Positions 45,101 through 55,500 of a stretch of DNA of 64,000 bases are shown here, piece by piece. This stretch comes from Volutella citrinella (Eukaryota; Ascomycota; Sordariomycetes; Hypocreales; Nectriaceae): positions 3,906,001 through 3,970,000 of the forward strand of contig JAWZSP010000004.1 of the NCBI GenBank assembly GCA_034401135.1, in the 5' to 3' direction. The notes beneath the pieces were generated by a model that searched no databases, was not told the DNA's origin, and saw nothing but the letters and a program-made list of their open reading frames with translations. A program made the position numbers and the translations under genes. Each line of letters begins with the position of its first letter. Position 1 is the stretch's first letter.

Positions 45101-45556
45101 CGCTTCTTGATGCCGCTTGTTGATTCGCTCTTGGAAATCAGAGATGTCGCCGCTAATCTGCTTGATTTCCTCGGCCAACTTGGCAATTTCTTTTTGAACA
45201 TTGCGAGCTTGATAGGGATTCCCGGACACTCTCTCGAGACGCTTCTCCTCCTTGTCGAGTTGAAGCTGAAGTCGATGCCTTGTTGATTGCAATTTCTCGA
45301 TTCGATTCTGGTCCTTTTTGTCTTCGGCTTCCGTCAAAGCAGCGCTGGCTTGAAGAGCAATGTCACGCTCCAAGTCATTCTGGTCTCGGACAGTTCCAGT
45401 CAAATTCTTCAAGGCATCCTCTTCGTTCATCCCTTCCGTGTTCAGCTGAGGCTCTTGGTCGTCTTGTGGGGCCTCCTGCGCTGCAGCTACCATCCGACCA
45501 AGAAGAACGGCTCGGTTTTGAGCCCGGTCCTCGGCTCTTTCATCATCCGAGCCCAT
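42104..45556 (-). CDS. RAD26: SWI2/SNF2 DNA-dependent ATPase RAD26 (CSB/ERCC6), transcription-coupled repair
   Basis: Nuclear ATPase that recognises stalled RNA polymerase II and starts transcription-coupled nucleotide excision repair. Single exon, 1150 aa. The N-terminus is acidic and coiled-coil-like (KKDQNRIEKLQSTRHRLQLQ). SNF2 motifs appear in order: I in GGIIGDEMGLGKTVQLIAF (about 415-430), II as DEGHKIRNP (about 547), III in GTPVQNNLTELWSLFDFIY, then MLLFSQGKQMLNIIEKCI, and V/VI in TRTGGLGTNLTGADRIIIFD and ARERAWRLGQTKPVKIYRL. The C-terminus carries KDFMAMIKTFINRHGGRVPS, which resembles the CSB winged-helix/ubiquitin-binding region. The DEGH box and CSB-like C-terminus separate it from other SNF2 branches. 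A heptamer repeat and a tRNA-Thr lie upstream. Confidence 0.94.
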   Translation of the reverse strand: MGSDDERAEDRAQNRAVLLGRMVAAAQEAPQDDQEPQLNTEGMNEEDALKNLTGTVRDQNDLERDIALQASAALTEAEDKKDQNRIEKLQSTRHRLQLQLDKEEKRLERVSGNPYQARNVQKEIAKLAEEIKQISGDISDFQERINKRHQEAPLDDSKQIKSKRLPGESHREYLIRTGKITPFAKIGGPRPAGIEGDLADTILDAEEEAAAEQFGQETEGPISHQTLRRPGFADELELEAAPALPKTTAVESEFSLRPRKKRRVEAERSPSAEFKPEDESASESEDHDVWQQGTEEDLIRDQRRKAKAKTKEAEQDAIDLSKLDDGHEVYFKQRLNDWVTRRSRARRARRLTASTSDDAEASDGEEDEWFKPAPDFPDLDFGDDLKLPGDIHPSLFGYQKTGVQWLAELHKQKVGGIIGDEMGLGKTVQLIAFIAALHYSKRLRKPVIVVAPATLLRQWVSEFHRWWPPLRVAILHASGTGMMHPKFEDEYDLDHYKPIKSKSEKAARRIVNGVVKNGHVLVTTYTGLQTYADELLPVEWDYAVLDEGHKIRNPNAEITVTCKELNTPNRVILSGTPVQNNLTELWSLFDFIYPMRLGTLVNFRTQFEIPIRQGGYANASNLQVMTAEKCAEALKETIGEYLLQRLKVDVAADLPEKTEQVLFCKLTDGQRKAYETFLKSDEVSSILSRRRQSLYGIDILRKICNHPDLLDKSLATKPGYDFGNPKLSAKLQLTKDLLQKVMIPNGHKMLLFSQGKQMLNIIEKCIRECGISYVRMDGETPVDQRQPMIDRFNEDPLIHVFLMTTRTGGLGTNLTGADRIIIFDPDWNPSTDLQARERAWRLGQTKPVKIYRLMTEGTIEEKIYHRQIFKQFMTNKVLKDPKQRSSYDLSDLYDLFSFESGPDASASRSDVFKGAELTLARNNGEIQSLNPQDKEGNELQQMDLVAAMEEFKEDESAHDERRMLEGIFARSVNSAYDHEQIVNGPQKAKADQSVLRQEANQVARQAAAHLRQAGIEARRMPIGTVTWTGEVGQGGRPGGNRRRGGPSSAGIMSNLADRQGLGGGSGSSSRSGTPGADKNLKAKDFMAMIKTFINRHGGRVPSKMLVDHFNPYCPGKKQSDEFKAGLDRVAVLNKTGGTGRGIWVLKPGVK

Positions 45557-45771
45557 GGTGCAGTTCCTATGACGAGATGTTCGTGAATCAGTAACCTAGT
45601 TCACCAGTCTTGAGATGAGCTGGCGCCAAAAGCCAACACCCGTTCGCAGTGCAGTTAGGAATTATGTAGTTTTAGCCGTCCTAACCATAGTACTCCAAGC
45701 AAGATTCTGGCTTCGATCTCAGTGCGACGTGGTTGTGGGAAACAAGCGCGTCATCACGATCGTGAAAATGA

Positions 45772-45806
45772 ATCGTGAATCGTGAATCGTGAACCGTGAA
45801 TCGTGA
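45772..45806. repeat. Short tandem repeat, five copies of ATCGTGA
   Basis: Five head-to-tail copies of the heptamer ATCGTGA, the fourth changed to ACCGTGA. A partial related unit (ATCGTGA, then AAATGA) stands just before it around 45759-45771. It lies about 215 nt upstream of the RAD26 start. Probably a minisatellite of no fixed function. Confidence 0.9.
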
Positions 45807-46088
45807 ATGGCGCCTCAGTCAGGACGGAGAATAGGATGCTGCGGAGGGACAAAACGATTCCTCCTCCAGGGATCTCGCAGTTCGGGGCCTAGTCCACACA
45901 AGTCCCTTGGTCTGCGTTTGAGATGCAAATGTTCCGAGAAGAGGTTGATGCTCAAGCTGAGTAATTCTTGCGATGACACTGCCTCACTGCCTGAGGGAGT
46001 CACGATAGCGCCTAAAAAAAACTGGGGGGTGGTCCCAAAAGGTGGGTGTGGCGCTCCCTGAAAATTCCCTAAGACAACTGAGGGAGGC

Positions 46089-46093
46089 AAAAA
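46089..46093 (-). terminator. RNA polymerase III terminator of tRNA-Thr
   Basis: Minus-strand TTTTT beginning 7 nt after the tRNA 3' end, the standard Pol III stop. Confidence 0.75.
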
Positions 46094-46099
46094 TGAAAC

Positions 46100-46171
46100 A
46101 GCCCCCACGCCGGATTGAACGACGGACCTTCACATTACAAGTGTGACGCTCTACCACTGAGCTATAAGGGC
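46100..46171 (-). tRNA. tRNA-Thr, anticodon UGU (intronless)
   Basis: The 72-nt minus-strand sequence folds as a cloverleaf. Acceptor GCCCUUA pairs with UGGGGGC (two U-G pairs). The D stem is GCUC/GAGC, and the anticodon stem UCACA/UGUGA has loop CUUGUAA. The T stem CGUCG/CGGCG has loop UUCAAUC, and the discriminator is U. The anticodon UGU is at 46137-46139 and reads Thr codon ACA. Internal promoter boxes are visible: A box UAGCUCAGUGG and B box GUUCAAUCC. No intron after position 37. A T5 terminator follows. Confidence 0.93.
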
Positions 46172-46921
46172 TACATTGCTCAATCCGCAAAAATATACCG
46201 GAATATATTCTGCGGAGATTTTGCTGATACACCAAGATCTCATCCTCTTGCTTCGAAAGCTCTACCTTCGCTTCAATCTCAGGGAATATCTTAGGTAGGC
46301 CCTCGACAGCCGAAAATATTCGATTGCGTTGGATTTCGGTTGTAGACGATCCATGCGCACCTTCCATAGAATGCAGTTGTCTTGCAGCAGAACTGTTAGA
46401 ATCTGCTGACAATGTATATCCAAAGAGGCTCAACTTATGCACAGACGACTACTACTAAGTAGTTTTTCATAGAGAGAGCATTTTCAGGTACTAGGATACG
46501 AGTTTCCAGAAATTATACTGAGATAAAACCAAGCCATCGCCGCCTCGTTTGGCCAGACCATGTCGCTGGATTCTGGTTGGGCATCCAGAGGCTGGGGCGC
46601 CACAGTGTGGCGTTGCATCCCACGCCCTGAGCTCAACTACACCGCTCTAAATTCCACCTCATCCCTCAACTCCATCAACCTCACTTACACAGAGGTCATC
46701 CAATCGCGATCGCCGAAAAGCATGCTCTGCTGCCCCTTTTGTCTTGTTTAATTCGATTTCAGTTCTGATATCCAAGCTTTTACCCTCGTCAACTGAGAGG
46801 CGCCTCCGCTCATTATTCGCTACCACATCCCGAATGCTGGTGCGTGTATCGTGAGCCGCCAAGTTAGTGCTTGAATGGATGCGCCTTCCGTCACCACTAC
46901 GCCATTTCAGCCATAACTATA
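46172..46921. other. Spacer between tRNA-Thr and the ketopantoate-reductase-like gene
   Basis: The left 270 nt are AT-rich and carry a minus-strand open frame that reads into the tRNA (see findings). The right part is the plus-strand gene's promoter and leader. No convincing gene. Confidence 0.5.
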
Positions 46922-48343
46922 ATGTCTTGGTCGTCGCGCTCAACCTCAGCGTTTAAACTTTGCCACAGGGCTTACCCTCTTGGCTGTTCTTACGCCGCTC
47001 TCGGAAGGAGGATGTACTCACAGCTCCCTCTGTGGATGGAAACTGTTCTATCGGACACACAAACACCACCAAAACTATACGCCTGGAGCCCCGCAAACCT
47101 CCACGTGGATGGTCAAGGAGTGCCTTCGCGCCCAAGCGCACGCAATGACAACGACCGTCGCATCTTCGTGCTCGGCATCGGAAATCTCGGTCGCCTCTTC
47201 GCTGCCTGTCTATCTCAAGCCCCCGACAGCCCGCCAGTAACTCTGGTCGTGCATCGTAAGGAGCTTTTGTCCCAATGGGAGCAAAGCGATGGCATTGAGA
47301 TCTGCCGCTCGGGCGAGCTCGAGCAGCAGAAGAACTTTGACATGGAATGGTGGACAGATGTGCCCCCTGATCAGGGGCCCATCAGACAGCCCGCCGATGG
47401 CGGGAAACTACGCAACTTGCTCATCACCACAAAGGCTACGGCAGCACTGCCCCAGGCTGATCGGATACGACGCTATCTGGACGGGAACAGCACGGTTGCA
47501 TTCGCACAGAACGGCATGTCGAAGCTCTGGCCGCCACATGGTCCGGCTTACGCCTCCTACAGGTACGCCAAGGGCGACAGCCCCGAGTTTCTCGCCTGCG
47601 TGACAACTCATGGCGTCACGTCTCAGGGGACTTTCCGAAGCCTCCACGCTTCACTCGCCGACGTGGTCATCGGCCCAGTCCTTCCGGGCGGCGGAGGTGG
47701 TGGCAGCACTGTCGGCGCTAGCCACGTCTCGTCGGGCTACCTGGCGAAACAGATCGTGGAGGCACCGCACCTCTCTGGGCGAGCCGTCTCACGCGCTGAA
47801 CTCTGGGTGCTGCAACTGGAGAAGCTTGTTGTCAACGCTATTATCAACCCTCTCACCGCCATCCTTCGCTGTCAGAACGGAGCACTCTTCGCAGAGCCCC
47901 GTGGGCCGCTTCCGCAGGTCATAGACGTCCTGCTCTCCGAGGCGAGTAATGTTCTGCAGCTTCTTGTAAGCCATAAGAGCAACGCAGAGATCATTGCAGT
48001 TAGTGCGGTGGAGGGTATGGCGATGTCGGGCCTTGACATGTCGACAGAGGGTCTTCAGGAGAGGTTCTCCAAGCCACGCCTAAAGGAGATGGTCTATCGC
48101 GTGGGTCACAAGGTAAAGGATAACACTAGCTCGATGCTACAGGATGTGCGCGCGGGTAGGGCAACCGAGGTCAGGGATTTCAACGGCTGGATCGTCGAGA
48201 CGGCGTCTTTCCTCGGGCCAGGCATCGATGTGTCTGGCCATCAGATGCTCGTAGACCTCGTCGAGGCCGGCGCCACACTCACGCAAGGCGACCTCGGGGC
48301 CCATTTCCAAGCCTGTGGTGACGCCCCATCAGCATCAGCCTGA
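46922..48343 (+). CDS. Ketopantoate reductase (2-dehydropantoate 2-reductase)-like protein
   Basis: PanE/ApbA-family NADPH-dependent reductase, possibly in pantothenate synthesis. Single exon, 473 aa from the Met at 46922; an earlier in-frame ATG at 46871 would add 17 residues. The first roughly 90 residues are rich in Ser, Arg and Tyr (MSWSSRSTSAFKLCHRAYPL) and may target mitochondria. The Rossmann motif RRIFVLGIGNLGRLFAACL (GxGxxG) follows. The active-site lysine and substrate-binding asparagine are in QLEKLVVNAIINPLTAIL (K-x3-N), and the C-terminal TEVRDFNGWIVE matches the E-x-D/N-x-x-N-G block. It is longer than bacterial PanE because of the leader and inserted loops (GGGGGGSTV). Many ascomycetes have several PanE paralogues, so the substrate is uncertain. 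Confidence 0.87.
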   Translation: MSWSSRSTSAFKLCHRAYPLGCSYAALGRRMYSQLPLWMETVLSDTQTPPKLYAWSPANLHVDGQGVPSRPSARNDNDRRIFVLGIGNLGRLFAACLSQAPDSPPVTLVVHRKELLSQWEQSDGIEICRSGELEQQKNFDMEWWTDVPPDQGPIRQPADGGKLRNLLITTKATAALPQADRIRRYLDGNSTVAFAQNGMSKLWPPHGPAYASYRYAKGDSPEFLACVTTHGVTSQGTFRSLHASLADVVIGPVLPGGGGGGSTVGASHVSSGYLAKQIVEAPHLSGRAVSRAELWVLQLEKLVVNAIINPLTAILRCQNGALFAEPRGPLPQVIDVLLSEASNVLQLLVSHKSNAEIIAVSAVEGMAMSGLDMSTEGLQERFSKPRLKEMVYRVGHKVKDNTSSMLQDVRAGRATEVRDFNGWIVETASFLGPGIDVSGHQMLVDLVEAGATLTQGDLGAHFQACGDAPSASA

Positions 48344-51125
48344 TTACCTTCGGGATGGGGGCCCTTTCAGGCCTTGCCAGCCTGCCTGGTGGGCTGTGGT
48401 TGCGCTGGAGCCCGCGCTGCATGCTCTTTCTGCTTGCCCAGTGGTCGAGGCCCCATGTGTCACACTCGACGTGCTGCATGCAGGGCACTCCCCTCGCTTC
48501 CCCGGATGACGTTGTTCTCGGGAGTTGTCGTCGCCTAGACCAAGCCTTCTTTTCCCTTGCCGGCCTCACCTAAAACCCTGCAGGCCATCCGATACGCGCA
48601 CTCGGCCGCAGGACGTCCTACCTCTTCTGGGACAGTGAGTCCGTCTCCGCTACCCTTCCCAGGACTTCCGCCACCCCCCTAAGGGCCTCGAGCGAAGCGC
48701 CCACCCTCCAATGCGGACTATTTCCCTCAAATGGTGCCACTCTTGGTTTCGTTTTCCTGTTCTTCATGCGAGTCCAGGGAGCCGTGGTCAGGGTTGGTTA
48801 TAGGAGGCGCTGATATGGGCCTTAGCACGGCAGCTATCACTGAGGGTCGACCAAACGGCCCACCGTCGCCCAGCAAACAAAGGGACCGGGATGTACAAAT
48901 GGAGGAAGAAGGGGGAAAAGGTTGTTGTTTCTGCCAACCAGACGGCGCGTTTGTTTCGGGGAAGCCCTCCCGTGGGGCGCTCGACACAAGGTCCATGTTT
49001 CCGGAACAGCGTCGCATCGCGTCGCACCCCAAGCTCCCATCTCCATTCCTACCGTCCTCAACGCACCCTCGCGAGGGTCAACCGGGAGCCGATGTAACCG
49101 CGAAAGCCGGTCGCTGTAGACCTTTTGAATCGTCGTGGAGTCTGGCCTCCGTCCATGTTACGAATCCATGACGAGGCCCCGCCGGGCGCCAGCTGCCCTC
49201 ATCGTCCCGTCGGCTTCCGCAGCGAGGAACAGACGCAGCGCGCGCCCTCGTCACGAGTGGACAGGATGGTTACAGTCCCTAGATGTCGAGCAGGTCGCGT
49301 GCGTGCGTCTCTAGGGGGGCGGCAATCACCACGTCGTCACGTTTTTGTCATGTGCAACGGAGCTTTCTCTGACACGCCTCACCGAGAGCGGAAGAGTTGG
49401 ATGCCAAGCCTAGCGCGGTTCCGCCTGCGAAGCGCGATGTCCAATGCCGCCCTGGTCCCATCCATGGCTCCTATGCGACGCGGTGATTCAAGCACTAGTT
49501 TTTGCTGCAGCGGCAATTCGCTGACAGAAAGCCTCCCGCATGGACATGGGCGCGTCGCTAGATCACAAATCGCGCCGCCTTGTGCGGTATCACAATCCGG
49601 TGCGAGTTCCATGGCGCCCGCCTCACCGTCGTGCCAGCCATCCCAAGCTTACCGTGGTAGCACACCTAGCCGCCAGCGGGGACATTCATTCCATGTTTGT
49701 GCTTCATCGTGCGTGGGATAAGAGCCCACGTCACAGTGAAACACACCGCTGGCACACACACCATGGCGTCTGTCCCTTGTTCCCATCCCAAGACTCGACA
49801 GTGGCCTGCTCACCATCACCTGGGCGTGCATGGGCGGCCCCATTTCAGGTGCCATCCTCCGGCGGTAAGTCGATACAGCGATGCACGCCTCTTAACAGGC
49901 CGATTAGTATAGACCAGGAAAGACACTTTTGATAAGGAGAACCTGCTTAATGCACGGCTATATCGTGACCATAAGCAGACTACCAGCCACCCGAAATTCG
50001 CAAAGTTGTGCTAAGCAGCAAGGATCCCCTCCCTATATCACCAACATCTGGATGCAACTGTGCCCAAACTGGCCTGTACATACCTGCGCAGGGTATCAAT
50101 CACAGATGCGGAACGGGGAATTCCAGCTTTTTGGCCGAGATTTCTGCCCTCTTGGTACGACGTTGGTCTCAACATCGTGAGAGGAACAGGGCAGATGCGA
50201 ATTGCCACGCTCGTCACGCCAATCAACAATAACGCGGGGTGGGGCGAATAGAAATGACTCCAACTGTGATACAAGGCCAAGAAGGCCTAAGTAGGCACAC
50301 TACCCATGCCAAGTACACGATGTCTGTCCATGCTGCCAACGGAGACACATCCGTCCAGGAACGCCTTCCAATTTTCTGTTTCCCACCCCATCCCCCCACC
50401 CGGGGCTCATGATGGAATCCATCGTCCAAGGGACCATCAACATTCTATCCCACAAGGTACCGCCATCCTATGGCGTTGCCACGTTTTCCGTTTCCACATT
50501 AAATGTGAACAAATTAACCGCCAAGAAAGAAAAGCAAGGAACAACACATCCAACCATCTCACAAAATGCCACCTTGTGGCTAGTGGAAAGGGGGGAAGCA
50601 TTAGAGAAATGTGAATCCGTTCATCAACCTCCCAAAAAGTCTATATGATGTCGTGAGGGTGGAATACATAAATGTTTCAAACGTGACTGTTCACGCAAAC
50701 ACGGGTAGGGCGTGACAAAATAAAAGCCTCTGGAGAGGAGTAGTGTATAACAACATTGAATAAAAGAGAAATGATGAAAAAGAGAATTGTAAGGAGGTCA
50801 GAATCAGAAAAGAAGGAAGCGTGATGCAGACCTGCGAATAAAGGCCACGAAAAAGAAATTTCATAAGTGAATGAAAAACCGTTAGGCGAAAGGACACCTG
50901 ACGCGGTACTGAAAATCTGACAACATCGTCTCATATGTTCTGTTCATGAATTAAATCCAGAGGGCCCTGTGCCGTACTAAGAATTGCGTTCAGGATTAGC
51001 GTTGCTTTGGCCATCCAGAAGCCCCCTGGTTCGTTTTTGGTGCGAAATTGTGGCCGGCTCGGTTTCCCAGTCCGTCTGCTTGCGTGTTTCTGACATAAGA
51101 GCGCTCGGTCTTTAATGCCGGGGTT
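48344..51125. other. 2.8-kb gene-free region between the reductase-like and Myb genes
   Basis: The left end is the 3' untranslated region of the reductase-like gene. The right end, AT-rich from about 50.5 to 51.1 kb, is probably the 3' untranslated region of the minus-strand Myb gene. Open frames of 60-200 codons between them overlap on both strands with no recognisable motif. Confidence 0.45.
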
Positions 51126-52553
51126 TCACCCTCCCATCGGTCCATGGAGCTGCGAGTAGCCTATGTCTCCGGACTCGGCAGCCGAGACAGCAACCGGTGA
51201 TATCGACTGTGTTGGATCCATAGCATCTACCCCCAACCCAGCTTGTATCTGCTCGGCTCGTTCTCGGCACGCCGCCGGGGTGAACCCAGTGCCGACTTTG
51301 TTGGCAACTATTCGCCACTTCTCGTTCTCGTAGTCCTGGAGGGCGGTACGAAGCTTTTGGTCCTGTGTGTTCCACGTTAGTGTCGGGGGCAAAATACTAA
51401 GATCAGACGAAGAAAGGCGACTGGATAACAGAAAGGATCAATGAAAGATGCATGCTACATACCGTCTCGTCGGTCCAGTTGGTTGTTTTTGCTTTGAGCT
51501 TCGTACAGTACCTCACTTGTAGAGTTCCTGAGGACCTTCCCGGGAAGAAGTCGGCGATTTGTTTCCAGGTCAAGTTCTTGTTCTCCTTGAGTTCGATCAG
51601 AAGCTGGTCGTCCTCAGGCGTAAACTTCAGCTTGGGTCCGCGTGGGCGAGGGGCGGGCGACGGCATGCCAGCTTGGCCGACCACGCTAGGTGCGCCACCA
51701 CCCCCGTCATCACGTCGAATTAACTTGGAAGGTGGCTCCGAGTCGGGAAGACGGTGGTGGTGATGGGTCGGCGGTGGGTGGTTGACGGCGGCACCAGCGG
51801 ACTGAGCGTAGGTGGCCCCCAGCGGTGTGTGCTGAAGACTATCCAGTCCCCCATGATCGAGGTTTGCCAAACCACTGACAGAAGACAGGTCAAGGTCGCT
51901 TGGTCGGGGGCGCTTCCCCCCAGCACTGTGAATGGGCGAAGGAGACGGCTGGGTCGGGGTAGCCAGGGCTTGATACAAAGGCGCTACCACTCCGCCCGAA
52001 GGCCCAAAGTGTGGCGGTCCCATCCGGTGATGGCTCAGTTGCGACGGGTCCATTACCAACTGAGGCGGAGCATGTTGGTGGTGTTGGGCCATTGCGGACT
52101 GGTGAGTGTGTGGGTTGGCATGCCTCGGATCGGGGCTCTCGTGAAGCCCTGAGCCCGGGGCCCCGGTGTGATGAATCGACGGCCGGTGTTGACCAGAACG
52201 GTTATGTTGAGAATTGGGTGAGCTATAGACGTTCTGGTGCTGGCCCTGCCCGCTATGATGCGAGTCTTGGCCGTAATCCACATGGTAGTCCCCTACTCGA
52301 TATGTGCCCGCCAGCGTGCCGCCTATGCATGGGTTCCGCCAGAGCGAACCGCTCTGGACGGCCGCCGGGCTCTGAATGGAGAGAATTTGGTTATCGGAAG
52401 CCCTTGCGGGCTGTGTTGGAGCGGGAGGGTTGCTGGACTGCTGGGAGAAAGACGTTGCGGGGTTCTACGCGCCGATGGCGGCGTCTCGTTCTTATGAATG
52501 CCCGTCAAGTTGAAGGTTGAAAGCGACACCTGCTGCTGGGGAGCTTGGCCCAT
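51126..52553 (-). CDS. Myb/SANT transcription factor with two C-terminal repeats
   Basis: Probable nuclear DNA-binding regulator; target unknown. Exons 52530-52553 (eight codons, MGQAPQQQ), 51463-52464 and 51126-51362 sum to 1263 nt (420 aa). A disordered region rich in Gln, His, Pro and Ser (HHSGQGQHQN, PPPTHHHHRLPD) fills most of the protein, with one conserved-looking block, SLWRNPCIGGTLAGTYRVGDYHVDYG in two halves, near residue 45. Near the end are two SANT repeats. The first is KFTPEDDQLLIELKENKN..TWKQIADFFPGRSSGTLQVRY. The second, TNWTDET..DQKLRTALQDYENEKWRIVA..TPAACRERA, is split by the last intron exactly after TDET. The first-exon join (GTGTCG donor, GCGTAG acceptor) has weaker consensus but opens the frame. 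Regulatory proteins of this type often control development. Confidence 0.82.
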
Positions 52554-55500
52554 GTGCGGTCAGGGTCTGGGTGATTGGTACGGGTGGGAGGCTTTCCCGC
52601 TTCCGTCTTTTGGATGATTCCGCAGTGACCGTAGGTGGAGGGTTGCTTCCAGTTGCCCGCCACAGGTTGTTGTCCTTTTTCAGGTAGCCAAGAGTCAAAG
52701 TGAGTGTGTTCGGTGCCCTTAAGTGCCTGGCGAAGCTGAGATTACAAAAGAGTGGTTGATTAGGTAGTCAAGGTGTGTATGTAGGAGACCGAGACGAATC
52801 GAGACGAGAAAAGAATTATTGTAAAAGAGTGAGTTGTATGGTGAGGAGTGAAGGCTTGCTGGTAAATTATGCCTCCTCTAGATCGGGTGGAAGTCTAGAA
52901 TAGTCCCCTCTTCAAGAGACCTCTAGTTCCAGAACAGGCGCGGGAGAGTATTTATCACAATGCATAGGAACCCTGTCACGCTTGCCGGGTCAAGGGCTGC
53001 ATTGCGTCGTCGGATGATCGATTGCAAAGCAGGGCATGAGAGGGTGTGGATCTTCGCTGCTGCCACTCTTTCATGCTGCAGCTTTAAAAGATTTCCTCCG
53101 TACTCTCTGGACAAGGGTCTGTCATGGGCTAGGCTGCGGAGACTACCTACCAAGCTTGGCCGGGGCCGGGGCAGGAGAGGGCAGATAATTAGATGATCTT
53201 ATGCCATAGACTCTGGGGTTCCGGATATAGAAACGTCTGTTAATCCCCTCCCCCCTGATGCCGGTGTCCGACCCAGGCGAGGCGGCCAGGGCTACACAAG
53301 GATGACAAGGCATCAAGATGGGGTGGCTGAAATACACGTCTGGACTGCCAGTCAGTAAATTGCCGCGCGGGATCACCACACAACGAGCAATTGGAGGCAA
53401 ATTCCTCGAGGCAGTTGCGGAGGGACCTGTGACGGCACACGCTCATTGGGGGAGGATCCATGGTGAAACACGCCTCCCCCTGTGCGCTGGGCTATGCCCG
53501 GCTGAGCTGGCGGGCACAAAGCAGCAGACACAATGAACAAGCACATCCTTTTCACAGGCTCTGAACCGAGGAGAATGCTCCCACAGCATACAGCTACCGA
53601 TTTGAGGGCGTGGCGACGGGGGAAAACGTCGGTTCTCCCATGCAGGGCGTCGACGGCCCACACCCAGGGTTGACCGGGACCAGGGTGCGCATATAATATC
53701 CAGGGTACAGTATATTAGATGAGTAGCTCCAGGAATCATAACTGCTGACTAGGCAAGATCGTGACGATTAGCATCCCCACTGGCAAGGTACAGACACTTG
53801 TCGAGGGCGAAAACAGGGAGACGCCAGACTAAGGTGTCGAGGGTTCACTGGACCCGGGATTCCGGGACGAATCCGGGCTCTCGCCCAGCGGCGCGCACGT
53901 CATGATGGCGATTTACTTGAAAGAACAGCACGCCCGCGTGTGGCTGGGCCAGAGACGTTTCTCGCCGCCCCTCGTTTAGGTCGTTGATCTTTGGTGGCGT
54001 TGTCGGGTGGTCAATGTTGCAGCAGCTCACCACGCGGGGAAAAAGAGGTGTGTGCCCGCGAGTAATGTTGCATACCTTGGGTAAACCAGCGGAGAGAAGC
54101 GACAGGCTCTAGTTGCAGGTACCTGCTCGCATAGAAAGGAGACAGCCTGGCGGAAGCTCCAGGCCGCGGCCAAGTCTTGCATTAGAGGAGAGAGGCTCAA
54201 ATTGCTGTTCCCCCCGGATGAGTTTCTGGAAGCATGAACGACGAGGTCAAGTATTCATCGGCGTCCCCATCGGGAGAACAGCCTCCCGTGCTGCACTGGC
54301 CTCCGGTACTCAAAGCTGTGTAGCTCCAAGTATGTGGCATGGGCAGATAGGGAGTCTTGTTAGTCTTTGTGGGCGCTTGGGAGGCCGATCCACAGGCTGA
54401 CGTCGCCGAGGGGGAGGGTCCATCCCATGCTCGCAGTGTGCCAGTGACAGATGTGTGTGCGTGCCTGCGCGCGTGCGCCTGCAAGAGCCAGCATCGTCAA
54501 ATTGGCACGTTCACATCATGCCCGAGTTCAAGGGGCAAGAGGGGTAAAGTGCTGGGCGGCCCCCACGGAAGGGGAAGCGGTACCGACCAGTCTGTAGACA
54601 TGGGCAGACACAGATTGCCAGAGTGCCACATAGCGCTCGCATCTAGCAGCGGGCAAAAAAAAGAGTACGCCAGTCCAGGGGATGCGCATGAGCGATGCGG
54701 GACCGTGGTCCGAACCAACCTGGAAGATTAAATTCCCATCGTCACGGGCCATGGACGGGATGCGATTCCAGGGTCCTGGGCGGACGACTCGGGGACGCTT
54801 TTCTAGAAGGCCTTCTAGCGTGGGCCTGGTCGGGCAAAGCCAAAGAGCCATAGCACCCCGGCATGGTGGAGAGAAGTGGGCGTTGTACGATCGCGCCTAG
54901 ACAGAGGCAGACAGGCATTCGGGGTTCTGGCGAGATTTGGGCCATTTGGCCAGCAGAAGCGACAGGCTGTGGGGCCGGGTTGCGCAAGGGCAAATGACGA
55001 TGAATGAATGGATGCAGTATTAGGAGATGCAAAAGCGAGGAATTCATTTACGCAACGGCATGGAGAATAGGAGACGGGTGGATCCGAACGTGGGTCACAA
55101 GGCACAAGGCAGACTTGCAGCTTGAGGGATGTAAAGTACGGGACGGGAAAGGTTGGACAGAAGACAGAAGGAAGGAGAAGAAGGCAAGCAAATGGAAAGA
55201 TGTTGGATAGAAATAAGTGATGGGCGACCGTTGGGGGGAAAGAGCGGCCGGAGCCAGTAGCATACGATAGCTGCATGAGACATACAAGGCAGGAGCAACT
55301 CGAGTTCATGAAGTATCGAGTCCCACCAGCAGAAACCATCATCAGGATAACAGCGCGCAAAACACCATCCAGCCTACCAAGACAATTACCAGTGATTGGA
55401 GGCACGGCCACGGTTGCTCACTCCTCTCATCTTGTATCCCGCTCGCCACAATATCTCACGCATAGCAACGCATCCAATGGTGCCAGAGAGCGGACATGGC

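Larger units (their letters stand above)
45557..46099. other. Spacer between RAD26 and tRNA-Thr
   Basis: Contains the RAD26 leader/promoter, the heptamer repeat (45772-45806) and, at the right end, the Pol III terminator of the tRNA gene. No protein gene. Confidence 0.55.

Noticed and set aside
48731..49721. Overlapping plus-strand frames (146 and 198 codons) downstream of the reductase-like gene
   Set aside because: No motifs, frames overlap each other and opposite-strand frames, composition like GC-rich non-coding DNA.
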